From: Arthrobacter globiformis
GTDB taxonomy: Bacteria; Actinomycetota; Actinomycetes; Actinomycetales; Micrococcaceae
Direction: 5' to 3'
DNA length: 64,000 nt
Assembly: GCF_030817195.1 (NCBI RefSeq)
Contig: NZ_JAUSYZ010000001.1
Span: forward strand, 4,898,001 to 4,962,000
Positions 19,094 to 26,926 of the stretch are shown one piece after another (the first letter of the stretch is position 1; every line of letters starts with the position of its first letter). Under the pieces are notes generated by a model. It searched no databases, was not told the DNA's origin, and was given only the letters and a program-made list of their open reading frames with translations. Position numbers and translations under genes: made by a program.

Positions 19094-20314
19094 CTAGTGG
19101 GCGACCGCGGCAGCGCCGTGTTCGTCGATCAGGGCACCGGTTTCAAAGCGTTCCAGGGCAAACGGCCTGTTGAGCTTGTGCGGCGCTCCGGTGGCGATGG
19201 TGTGCGCGAAGGTCAGGCCGGCAGCCGGCGTGCCCTTGAAGCCGCCGGTTCCCCAGCCGCAGTTGACGAACATGTTGTCCACCGGGGTGGTGCCCACGAT
19301 CGGTGAGGCATCCAGGGTGGTGTCAACGATGCCGCCCCAGGTCCGGAGCACGTGTGCCCGGGCAAAGATCGGGAACAGTTCGACGGCGGCCGCCATCTGG
19401 TGCTCGATCACGTGGAAGGAGCCGCGCTGGCCGTAGCCATTGTAGGAGTCGACGCCGGCACCCATGACCAGCTCGCCCTTGTGTGCCTGGGAGACGTACA
19501 CGTGGACGTGGTTGGACATGACGACGGTGGGGTGCACGGGCTCGTGCAGCTCGGAGACCAGGGCCTGCAGCGGGTGGGACTGGATGGGGAGCCGGAAGCC
19601 GGCCATTTCCGCCAGGACCGAGCTGTGGCCGGCGGCGCAGAGGCCCACCTTCTCGGTGTTGATGGTGCCGCGGTTGGTCTTGACGCCCACCACGCGGTTG
19701 CCGTCCTTGACGAAGCCGGTGACTTCGCAGTTCTGGATGATGTCCACGCCCAACTCGTCACACTTGCGGGCGAAGGCCCAGGCGACGTGGTCGTGCTTGG
19801 CGATACCGGCGCGCGGCTGGTAGGTGGCGCCCATGACCGGGTAGCGGATGTCGTCGCGGATGTTCAGGATGGGGCAGAGTTCCTTGACCTGCTGCGGGTC
19901 GAGCCATTCCGCGTCCACGCCGTTGAGCTTGTTGGCGCCCACGCGGCGGATGCTCTCGCGCACGTCGCCCAGGGTGTGGGCCAGGTTCATCACGCCGCGC
20001 TGGCTGAAGAGGAAGTCGTACTCCAGCTCCTCGGGCAGGATCTCCCACAGCTTCAGGGCGTGCTCGTAGATGGCGGCGCTCTCGTCCCAGAGGTAGTTGG
20101 AACGGATGATGGTGGTGTTACGGGCCATGTTGCCGCCGGCCAGCCAGCCCTTTTCCAGCACGGCGATGTTGGTCATGCCGTGGTTCTTGGCCAGGAAGTA
20201 CGCGGTGGCCAGGCCGTGTCCGCCGCCGCCGACGATCACGGCGTCATAGGAGGACTTGGGCTCGGGGTTGTGCCACAGGAAGTCCGGGTGCTCCGGGAGC
20301 TGGTGGGTGCTCAC
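19094..20314 (-). CDS. soxB: Sarcosine oxidase beta subunit
   Basis: 406 residues. A DAO-type flavoprotein with the FAD fold VIVGGGGHGLATAYFLA (residues 27-43) and the GIAKHDHVAW segment; H174 aligns with the histidine that carries covalent FMN in TSOX. It holds the site where sarcosine is dehydrogenated. The start overlaps the glyA stop (ATGA). Confidence 0.96.
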   Translation of the reverse strand: MSTHQLPEHPDFLWHNPEPKSSYDAVIVGGGGHGLATAYFLAKNHGMTNIAVLEKGWLAGGNMARNTTIIRSNYLWDESAAIYEHALKLWEILPEELEYDFLFSQRGVMNLAHTLGDVRESIRRVGANKLNGVDAEWLDPQQVKELCPILNIRDDIRYPVMGATYQPRAGIAKHDHVAWAFARKCDELGVDIIQNCEVTGFVKDGNRVVGVKTNRGTINTEKVGLCAAGHSSVLAEMAGFRLPIQSHPLQALVSELHEPVHPTVVMSNHVHVYVSQAHKGELVMGAGVDSYNGYGQRGSFHVIEHQMAAAVELFPIFARAHVLRTWGGIVDTTLDASPIVGTTPVDNMFVNCGWGTGGFKGTPAAGLTFAHTIATGAPHKLNRPFALERFETGALIDEHGAAAVAH

Positions 20315-21666
20315 TGGGCTGCTCCAATCATGTCATTTTCAAACGCGGCAATCTCGGGTGCGCCGCCGAGCTGGGGGTACAGGGGGAACTGCTCGGCCAG
20401 TGCAGTGACGCGGGCGCGGAGTTCGACGGCGGTGCCGTCGTCGAGCGTTCCGGTGCCGTCTGCGCCAGTACTGGCAGAGGCGATCAGCGCCGTGGCGATG
20501 ATGTCCGCTACCTCGGTGAACTCGGTGGCGCCGAAGCCGCGAGTGGCCAGGGCGGGGGTACCGATCCGGAGGCCGGAGGAAACCATCGGCGGGCGGGGGT
20601 CGAAGGGGACGGCGTTGCGGTTGACGGTGATGCCGATCCGGTGCAGCGTGTCCTCGGCCTGCTGGCCGTCCAGCTCGGAGTTCCGCAGGTCAACGAGGAC
20701 AAGGTGGACGTCCGTGCCGCCGTTGACCACGGTGATGCCGGCGGCTTCGACGTCAGGCTGCAGGAAGCGCTCGGCCAGCAGCTTGGCGCCCTCCAGGACG
20801 CGCTCCTGGCGTTCCTTGAAGCCCTCGGTTGCTGCCAGCTTGAAAGCCACGGCCTTGGCGGCGATGACGTGCTCCAGCGGGCCGCCCTGCTGGCCGGGGA
20901 AGACTGCGCTGTTGATCTTCTTGGCGTACTGCTCCTTGGCGAGGATGACGCCGCCGCGGGGACCGCCCAGGGTCTTGTGCGTGGTGGTGGTGACGACGTC
21001 GGCGTAGGGCACCGGGTTCGGGTGCAGGCCCGCGGCGACGAGGCCGGCGAAGTGGGCCATGTCCACCATCAGGTAGGCACCGACGAGGTCGGCGATCCGG
21101 CGGAACTCGGCGAAGTCGAGCTGGCGGGAGTAGGCGGACCAGCCGGCCACGATGAGCTTCGGCTTGTGCTCCAGGGCCAGGGCCTCGACCTCGGCCATGT
21201 CCACGCGGAAGTCGGATTCGCGGACGTGGTACGGGACCACGTTGTAGAGCTTGCCGGAGAAGTTGATGCGCATGCCGTGGGTGAGGTGGCCGCCGTGGGC
21301 CAGGTCCAGGCCCATGATGGTGTCGCCCGGGTTCAGCAGCGCGAACATAGCGGCGGCGTTGGCCTGCGCGCCGGAGTGCGGCTGGACGTTGGCGAACTCG
21401 GCGCCGAAGAGTGCCTTCACGCGGTCGATGGCCAGCTGCTCGACGACGTCGACGTGCTCGCAGCCGCCGTAGTAGCGCTTGCCCGGGTAGCCCTCGGCGT
21501 ACTTGTTCGTGAGGACCGAGCCCTGCGCCTCCATGACGGCCGCAGGAGCGAAGTTCTCCGAGGCGATCATTTCCAGCGTGGACTGCTGGCGGTCCAGCTC
21601 GCGTGCGACGGCCTGCTGGATCTCGGGATCGACTGCGGAAAGTCGGTCGTTCAACTGCTCAACCAC
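20311..21666 (-). CDS. glyA: Serine hydroxymethyltransferase (catabolic, sarcosine operon)
   Basis: 451 residues. Interconverts serine and glycine with THF/methylene-THF. The PLP lysine is K231 in TTTTHKTLGGPRGG, and the N-terminal IASENFAP and NKYAEGYPG motifs are intact. It starts with GTG behind AAGGAG (5-nt spacing). First gene of the seven-gene sox operon, so it is probably a dedicated copy that makes serine from the glycine and methylene-THF released by sarcosine oxidase, rather than the housekeeping enzyme. Confidence 0.96.
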   Translation of the reverse strand: MVEQLNDRLSAVDPEIQQAVARELDRQQSTLEMIASENFAPAAVMEAQGSVLTNKYAEGYPGKRYYGGCEHVDVVEQLAIDRVKALFGAEFANVQPHSGAQANAAAMFALLNPGDTIMGLDLAHGGHLTHGMRINFSGKLYNVVPYHVRESDFRVDMAEVEALALEHKPKLIVAGWSAYSRQLDFAEFRRIADLVGAYLMVDMAHFAGLVAAGLHPNPVPYADVVTTTTHKTLGGPRGGVILAKEQYAKKINSAVFPGQQGGPLEHVIAAKAVAFKLAATEGFKERQERVLEGAKLLAERFLQPDVEAAGITVVNGGTDVHLVLVDLRNSELDGQQAEDTLHRIGITVNRNAVPFDPRPPMVSSGLRIGTPALATRGFGATEFTEVADIIATALIASASTGADGTGTLDDGTAVELRARVTALAEQFPLYPQLGGAPEIAAFENDMIGAAQ

Positions 21667-21694
21667 GAATGCTCCTTATGAAATACCACTTTGC

Positions 21695-21723
21695 TTATGA
21701 CTGATATATCAGTGTGATGTCAA
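21695..21723 (-). promoter_or_regulatory. sox operon promoter with a GntR operator inside the spacer
   Basis: On the minus strand TTGACA (21718-21723) and TCATAA (21695-21700) are 17 bp apart. The spacer carries the perfect 14-bp palindrome ACTGATATATCAGT (21700-21713). Binding there would block RNA polymerase, so the divergent FadR-type regulator is the obvious repressor. A larger inverted repeat, CCACTTTGCTTA (21687-21698) and TAAGCAAAATGG (21759-21770), brackets the site. Confidence 0.7.
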
Positions 21724-21823
21724 TGGTATGATTGAGCTCACAACATAGTCAATAGCAGTAAGCAAAATGGCACTTCGCTTCCGCCTGAAGCCAATGACCA
21801 TAAGCAAGGAACGGAGCCTCGCT

Positions 21824-22495
21824 GTGAATGCTCTTCCCGCCATGCCACCCGCCGAGGACGAAGCGCTGTCCCGGGCCGAGGCCGCCTACCGGCAGCTCCG
21901 CGACAAGCTGATCATGCTGGACATCCGTCCGGGCGAGCCCATCAATGACGGCCAGCTGGCAACTGAACTGGGCTTCGGGCGCACGCCCGTGCGTGAGGCC
22001 ATCAAGCGGCTGGAGGTGGACCATCTGGTGGTGTCCTACCCCCGCCGGGGAACATTCGCCACCACCGTGGACTTCACGGAACTGGCCGACGTCTCGGAGA
22101 TCCGGGAGCTGCTTGAGCCGCTCGCGGCGCGCCGGGCTGCCAAGCGGGCCAACACCGCCATGCGCGAGGAACTGCTGGAGGTTGCCAAGGCCATCTCGGA
22201 GCTGGCGCCCACCCCCGCCCAGTCGCGGGAGCTCATGCGCTACGACCTCATGGTGCACCGCCTGATCTACCGTGCCGCAGCCAACCCGCACCTCGAGGAC
22301 ACCCTGATCCGCTACGACAACCTCGCCACGCGCATCTGGTGCCTGGTCCTGGACAAGGTCCCCTCGGTGAGCGGCCACATCAGCGAGCATGTGGACCTGC
22401 TCAAGGCCGTGGCCGAGGGTGACGCGGACAAGGCGGGCGAGCTCGCACTGCACCACGTCACGAGCTTCGAGGAAACCATCCGCAAGGTGCTCTAA
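21824..22495 (+). CDS. FadR-type GntR regulator of the sarcosine operon
   Basis: 223 residues: a GntR winged helix (GQLATELGFGRTPVREAIKRLEVDHLV) followed by an all-helical FCD effector domain with metal/ligand histidines (DLMVHRLIY, HISEHVDLL). I chose GTG 21824 because GGAACGGAG lies 7 nt upstream; in-frame ATGs at 21767 and 21794 lack a ribosome site. Divergent from glyA and next to a palindromic operator. It is clearly related to the GntR protein encoded at 36.8 kb. Confidence 0.88.
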   Translation: MNALPAMPPAEDEALSRAEAAYRQLRDKLIMLDIRPGEPINDGQLATELGFGRTPVREAIKRLEVDHLVVSYPRRGTFATTVDFTELADVSEIRELLEPLAARRAAKRANTAMREELLEVAKAISELAPTPAQSRELMRYDLMVHRLIYRAAANPHLEDTLIRYDNLATRIWCLVLDKVPSVSGHISEHVDLLKAVAEGDADKAGELALHHVTSFEETIRKVL

Positions 22496-22658
22496 ACCAC
22501 GGCATCGGATTGCTGTATGCCTTGTTGGCGGTCGGCGCCCTTGTTGACGGTCACGGCGGCGGCTATTCTGCCAGAAACGTCCGCCGCCAATGAGGGTGAC
22601 CGCAGGGCCAGGTACCTGCCACTTCCAGGCCTGACCAGCGTTTCGAAAGAGGCACGCC

Positions 22659-23132
22659 GTGTCCGTTTCACCGACCCCTCCAGCCGCGTCCCGGCGTCGT
22701 CTGCTTCTTATCCTCCTTGCTGCTGTGGTGGTGGTCCTGGTGGGTGTGGCCACCGCCGTTTCTGCGCAGGTACCCCGGCCGGACCAGCAGGCCGCCACCG
22801 CGCCCCCTTCCCCTTCATCTGCGGCCGCCTCCAGCGCCGCGCCGGGCTCCGCGTCGCCGGCTCCCTCTTCCCCCACCAGGGAAGCAGCGAAACCGGCGGC
22901 CGCGGAGCTCCTGGACGAGGCCAACACGGTGTGCGAAATGCGCGTGACGGAGAAGTACCCCACCGCTGAGGTCCAGCCCGGAACCAAGTCCACCGCCAAG
23001 GCGAAGAACGGCACCTTCGAGACCACCGGCTCATACACTGACCCGACGGCCGGCAAACCCGCGCCCACGGAATTCCAGTGCTCCTCTGTCAATGCCAGCG
23101 GCAGCTGGACCGTGAACCTGGGCCGGGGCTAG
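22659..23132 (+). CDS. Secreted or membrane-anchored protein of unknown function
   Basis: 157 residues from GTG with GAAAGAGG upstream. A basic start (SRRR) and a hydrophobic stretch near residues 13-36 form a signal or anchor. Residues about 40-78 are a Pro/Ala/Ser-rich linker. The rest is a small extracellular domain with cysteines in TVCEMRV and EFQCSSV that may form one disulfide. No family is recognised. Confidence 0.75.
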   Translation: MSVSPTPPAASRRRLLLILLAAVVVVLVGVATAVSAQVPRPDQQAATAPPSPSSAAASSAAPGSASPAPSSPTREAAKPAAAELLDEANTVCEMRVTEKYPTAEVQPGTKSTAKAKNGTFETTGSYTDPTAGKPAPTEFQCSSVNASGSWTVNLGRG

Positions 23133-23190
23133 GCGCCCGGAGCGGGACTCGGTTGGGTCTGCTGGACCACGCGCTGGGTTTGGTATGGCA

Positions 23191-23370
23191 GGATCTGAGG
23201 ACGCGTCGCAGGTGAAGCGACGGGATGTGAGGACGCGTCGCAGGTGAGGCGACGGGATGTGAGGACGCGTCGCAGGTGAAGCGACGGGATGTGAGGACGC
23301 GTCGCAGGTGAAGCGACAGGATGTGAGGAAGCGCCGCATGTGAAGCGACGGGATGTGAGGAAGCGTTTGC
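23191..23370. repeat. Tandem array of five 32-bp units plus a partial unit
   Basis: Units begin at 23191, 23223, 23255, 23287 and 23319, with a truncated sixth at 23351-23370. Each contains GGATGTGAGGACGCG, then TCGCAGGTGAAGCGACG. Units 1-4 differ by single bases; unit 5 has more changes (AAGCGCCGCAT). It fills most of the 330-bp gap 23133-23462. The same building blocks occur at 12725-12775. Confidence 0.9.
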
Positions 23371-23380
23371 GGGGGAACGA

Positions 23381-23417
23381 GGAATCCCCCGGGACCGTCC
23401 CGGGGGATTCCTTTTTT
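23381..23417 (+). terminator. Rho-independent terminator with T run
   Basis: GGAATCCCCCGGG (23381-23393) and CCCGGGGGATTCC (23399-23411) pair perfectly over 13 bp with a 5-nt loop, followed by TTTTTT. It ends transcription from the secreted-protein gene and the repeat region. Confidence 0.92.
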
Positions 23418-23462
23418 GGTGAATTCAGGGCTGACGGTGCCGGCAGCCTGATGGACTGGTTC

Positions 23463-24002
23463 CTAGTGGCCGCCGCCTCCGATCACGCCTTTCTCGACGG
23501 CCTTCGTGACGGCGTCGGCTTCGGCCTCGGTCAGGGTGCCGTCCTTGACCGCCGTGTCCAGCTTGGTCTTCAGAGCGGCGGCGTGCTCCGTCTGGGCAGC
23601 GGTGCGGATTTCCGTCAGGGCTGCGGTGACCTTCGATTCTTCGACACCGAGTGCCGTCGCCAGAGCCTTCGCCATCGCCGCATCCTGGGCTGTGCGGTCG
23701 GGCTTGGTGCCCTCGGTCGGCGCCGTGGTGGGCTTGTTGGCCTCGCGGAACGCCTGGATTGCCTCGGTCACCTTCGCTTCGTCAACGCCCAGCTTGGTGG
23801 CCAGGTCTGCCGCGATCTGGCCACGGCCGCCCTTGTGGCCACGGAAACCGTCAGACGACGCGCTGCTGTCCGTGGATGCGCTCGACGACGCACTGGGGCT
23901 CGGGGTGGTGGCGGCTGAGGCCATTCCCGTAACCCCCAGGCCAGCGCCCAGCGCCAGGGCGCCAGCAGTGATTCCGAGGGTGATTCTCTTGGTTCGTGAC
24001 AT
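23463..24002 (-). CDS. Secreted helical protein with an internal duplicated motif
   Basis: 179 residues. A classical signal peptide (MSRTKR, hydrophobic core, GMASA cleavage region near residue 30) is followed by a Ser/Thr-rich linker and two related helical modules: LATKLGVDEAKVTEAI and LATALGVEESKVTAAL. A third helix (AVKDGTLTEAEADAVTKA) has the same charge pattern. No known family is recognised. The protein ends in a Gly/His tail (GGGGH). The start at 24002 is preferred because it opens the signal peptide. Confidence 0.8.
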   Translation of the reverse strand: MSRTKRITLGITAGALALGAGLGVTGMASAATTPSPSASSSASTDSSASSDGFRGHKGGRGQIAADLATKLGVDEAKVTEAIQAFREANKPTTAPTEGTKPDRTAQDAAMAKALATALGVEESKVTAALTEIRTAAQTEHAAALKTKLDTAVKDGTLTEAEADAVTKAVEKGVIGGGGH

Positions 24003-24268
24003 GGTGTCTCCTTGATCGGCCGTGCGATACGGCTTTGAACGGAAGGGCATCTGTCCTAGCCCCTCACTCAAAGATCCGGCAGCAGCTTAGGGCACCGCTG
24101 TTCAGAAACTGTCAGGAGGCTGTGAACCCGGCTGCCTTACGGAACTTTTTCAACCACTGAAATTCGCGCATACTTCGACCACCTGATCCGGCCTGCAGAA
24201 GCCGGGCCCCCACGGACGGACGCTGCCCCGGCGCCCCTCGATCGCGGCATCAGCTACCGAGGAGTAGT

Positions 24269-24580
24269 GTGAAGGCCATGGACGAGTCGCCTCCGGACGG
24301 TGAACATACACCGGAACTGTTCCGCAACGTGGACGGAGAAACGCTTCGGCGCCAGGTGCTGGAGATCATCAGCGATGTGCTGGCAGACTCCGATCCGCAG
24401 AAGGCCTGGGCCAGGGAGCAACTCCTCGACCTGCTGGGGACTCACATGGACGACCCCGAACAGGCACTGCTGCACCATCTGATCAGCACCAGGAACGTTC
24501 CCGACTCCTCAGATGAGGATTCGTCAGAAGATTCTTCCGGGCCCGCGCCCCGGCCGCAGCGGGAAAGAGGATGTTACTGA
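24269..24580 (+). CDS. Small acidic helical protein, unknown
   Basis: 103 residues from GTG behind GAGGAG; an ATG three codons later (24278) is possible. Predicted amphipathic helices occur in residues 22-70 (ETLRRQVLEIISDVLADS, then ARE-QLLDLLG). The acidic Ser-rich tail contains SSDEDSSEDSS. Its end overlaps the EAL gene by 10 nt, so the two proteins are probably made together. No family recognised. Confidence 0.65.
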   Translation: MKAMDESPPDGEHTPELFRNVDGETLRRQVLEIISDVLADSDPQKAWAREQLLDLLGTHMDDPEQALLHHLISTRNVPDSSDEDSSEDSSGPAPRPQRERGCY

Positions 24581-25284
24581 CGGCCTTCCAGCCGATCAGG
24601 CAACTGCCTGGAGGCGAGGTGATCGGGGTTGAGGCGCTGGCACGGTTCGTCAGCCATGAAGGGACTAGCGCAGACGTCTGGTTCCGGGGAGCAGCTGCCA
24701 TGGGACTGGGACCGGACCTGGAAATCTCAGCCCTGCATCTCGCTCTTGCCGCAGCAGGAGAGATTCCGCCTCACCTTTTTGCGTCGTTCAATCTCAGCCC
24801 CACCGCGTGCGCTGACCCCCGCGTTCAGGCGCTGATGCTGGGAGGGACCGTCGACCCGGAAAGGATGGTCATCGAAATCATGGGCGACATAGCGGACCGG
24901 GAACTGGCAGCCCTCGCCGCGGCTCTGAGCCCCCTGCGCCAACACGGCGTGCGCCTGGCCGTGGACGGTTCCGGTCCGGCCGCCACCTCAGCGAAGCAAA
25001 TCCTCCATCTGCTTCCCGACATCATCAAAGTCGACCGCGACTTCCTCGCCGGCGCCGTCGCTTCAGGAGACCGGCCGGCCGCATCCCCCTTCGTATTCGC
25101 ACTTGCCGAACAGACCGGCGCGACGCTGTCCGCGGAAGGAATCGAAAGCCGGGAGGAACTCGCCGCCGTCGTCGAATTGGGAATCGCCAGAGGCCAGGGC
25201 TACCTGCTCGGCAGGCCCTCCGTGGACCCGCGGGACTGGGCAGCCTGGACCGGCGACGCTGACCCAGTGGAGGACCGCGGATAA
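24571..25284 (+). CDS. EAL-domain protein, probably catalytically impaired
   Basis: 237 residues forming essentially a lone EAL domain (c-di-GMP phosphodiesterase fold). Present: VEALARF, FNLSPTA, IEIMGD, IIKVDRDFL, SAEGIES and GQGYLLGRP. The usual A-L-D-D-F-G metal motif reads AVDGSG, so the second Asp is Gly. Loss of that ligand usually weakens or abolishes hydrolysis; a binding or sensing role is likely. The ATG sits directly after GGAAAGAGG. Confidence 0.85.
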   Translation: MLLTAFQPIRQLPGGEVIGVEALARFVSHEGTSADVWFRGAAAMGLGPDLEISALHLALAAAGEIPPHLFASFNLSPTACADPRVQALMLGGTVDPERMVIEIMGDIADRELAALAAALSPLRQHGVRLAVDGSGPAATSAKQILHLLPDIIKVDRDFLAGAVASGDRPAASPFVFALAEQTGATLSAEGIESREELAAVVELGIARGQGYLLGRPSVDPRDWAAWTGDADPVEDRG

Positions 25285-25497
25285 AACAGTGCGTACTCGG
25301 TTTTTACTGGCGGCGGGAGGATCGCACCAGTTCTGTGCCTGGAACCAAACTGTGAGTTCCCTCTTAATCTGACCCGCGGGCTTTGTGTCCCGGCCGGACG
25401 GGCGTAACTTTCGAGAAAGGGCCTCTTCTCCACGGTGCCGGCGTCTCCACTACGCCGGCGCTGGAGATTCAGGCCGCCCGGTCCGGAAGGGGCCACA

Positions 25498-25863
25498 ATG
25501 AAAACACGTACGCGTAATGCCACCGTCGTGGCGGGTATCGCCATCCTCCTGGGGACGGCCGGTGGTGGAACACTCGCCGCACAGGGGCAGGCGAAACAAC
25601 AGCTGATTTCCGGTGACGCCGTGATCCGGATATCGGCTACTTCCCCGGACCATCACGGGAAACACAGGACCACGCACCGCAACCAGAACAGGTCTGCGCA
25701 GGAGACAGCGGCGCAGATCCGGACAGCAGATGTCGGGGTGGAGGCATCCGCTGACGCAGTGCCCCGCAGCCAGGCGGCTACTGAATCTCCGCAGGGTACG
25801 GGCCTGGAGGTGGTCCTCAAGTCCCTGCCCGGGCTCGATTCAGACGGGGAATCGTGTTCCTAG
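25498..25863 (+). CDS. Small secreted protein, unknown
   Basis: 121 residues with a signal-like N terminus (MKTRTRN, then VVAGIAILLGTAGGGTLAAQG). GGAAGGGG lies before the ATG. The mature part is polar, with His-rich DHHGKHRTTHR and one cysteine at the penultimate position. No family recognised. The 213-bp gap before it shows no clear features. Confidence 0.65.
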   Translation: MKTRTRNATVVAGIAILLGTAGGGTLAAQGQAKQQLISGDAVIRISATSPDHHGKHRTTHRNQNRSAQETAAQIRTADVGVEASADAVPRSQAATESPQGTGLEVVLKSLPGLDSDGESCS

Positions 25864-25912
25864 CCGCCCCACTTCCGCAACAACCGCTTCCGAACGCCTT
25901 CCAAACGCCGAT

Positions 25913-25942
25913 GGCGGCCCCCACCTGTCGGTGAGGACCGCC
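25913..25942. terminator. Candidate hairpin between convergent genes
   Basis: GGCGGCCCCCACC (25913-25925) can pair with GGTGAGGACCGCC (25930-25942) with two mismatches and a 4-nt loop. It lies in the 120-bp gap between the small secreted protein and the hexulose-phosphate synthase gene. Confidence 0.5.
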
Positions 25943-25983
25943 CCCGGCGGCGGGTGCCGCCGTCGGCCTTGACCAGGAAGGGC

Positions 25984-26607
25984 CTAGACGATGGCTGCGC
26001 GGAGTTCCTTCGCGGCCACGGCGGGGTCGGCTGCACCGTAGATGGCACCGCCGGCGACGGCGACATCGGCGCCGGCCTTCTGCACGTCTGCGATGGTGGC
26101 GAGCTTCACGCCCCCTGCCACGGAGAACGGAACGCGGGCTTCGGCACCGGCGCGGAGCAGACCGTTCAGGTCGAAACCGGGCTTGGCCTGCTCGTCCAGG
26201 CCGGCGTGCATCTCTACGAACTTCGCACCCAGCGCGCGGACTTCCTTGGCCCGGGTGACCTTGTCCTCGATGCCGATGAGGTCCACGACGACGCCCTTGG
26301 TGTGGGCCTGGGCTGCCTTGACCGCACCGGCGATGGTGGAATCGTCAGCGGCACCGAGCACGGTGACCAGGTCAGCGCCGGCCTTGAAGGCGATGTCGGC
26401 TTCGAGCTCACCGGCGTCCATCGTCTTCAGGTCAGCGAAAACGATCTTGTCCGGGTGGGCATCCTTCACGGCGGTGATGACGGAAAGGCCTTCGGCCTTG
26501 ATCAGCGGCGTGCCCAGTTCGATGATGTCGACGTACTCGGCAACCTTGCCGGCCAGTTCGAGAGCGGCTTCGGTGGTCAGAAGGTCGATGGCAACCTGGA
26601 GCTTCAT
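25984..26607 (-). CDS. hxlA: 3-hexulose-6-phosphate synthase
   Basis: 207 residues, an orotidine-decarboxylase-superfamily TIM barrel. It condenses formaldehyde with ribulose 5-phosphate, the first step of the ribulose monophosphate pathway. Seen: MKLQVAIDLL, the metal motif FADLKTMDAG, and VAGGVKLATI near the phosphate site. AAGGAAAA precedes the ATG. The usual partner 6-phospho-3-hexuloisomerase is not adjacent. Formaldehyde from betaine, dimethylglycine and sarcosine breakdown is a natural substrate source. Confidence 0.9.
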   Translation of the reverse strand: MKLQVAIDLLTTEAALELAGKVAEYVDIIELGTPLIKAEGLSVITAVKDAHPDKIVFADLKTMDAGELEADIAFKAGADLVTVLGAADDSTIAGAVKAAQAHTKGVVVDLIGIEDKVTRAKEVRALGAKFVEMHAGLDEQAKPGFDLNGLLRAGAEARVPFSVAGGVKLATIADVQKAGADVAVAGGAIYGAADPAVAAKELRAAIV

Positions 26608-26779
26608 GTGTTTTTTCCTTACTTGGGTGGGTTTGGATCGCCCTTCCATCTTCGATCGCCTGGCAGATGGGCACTACAGCATGTTCGGGCAGTCTTTCCC
26701 ACCCAAAGGGATAGGGGGCTCACGGCAGGGTGTAGGGTCAGGAGTCAGGAACCTCTTTGGTTCCACTACAGGAGCGATC

Positions 26780-26926
26780 ATGGCTGACAAGTCCCCCCGT
26801 CAAGCAGCATCCAAGAAATCCACCAAATCCATCAAGGAAAAGCGTGCTGACAAGCGGGCCGCCGCGGCACCCGCCAGCTCACTTGACAAGACCAGCGCCA
26901 AGCCCGTGCCGGCAAAGAAGAAGTGA
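26780..26926 (+). CDS. 48-residue lysine/alanine-rich basic protein
   Basis: A short, very basic protein (SKKSTKSIKEKRADKRAAA, ending PVPAKKK) with CAGGAG before the ATG. It has no hydrophobic segment and should be disordered and soluble, perhaps nucleic-acid binding. Its stop overlaps the GTG start of the next gene (GTGA, 26923-26926), which supports real translation. Confidence 0.7.
   Translation: MADKSPRQAASKKSTKSIKEKRADKRAAAAPASSLDKTSAKPVPAKKK

Noticed and set aside
23191..23370. CRISPR-like array
   Set aside because: The units are head-to-tail with no unique spacers and no cas genes nearby; it is a simple tandem repeat.
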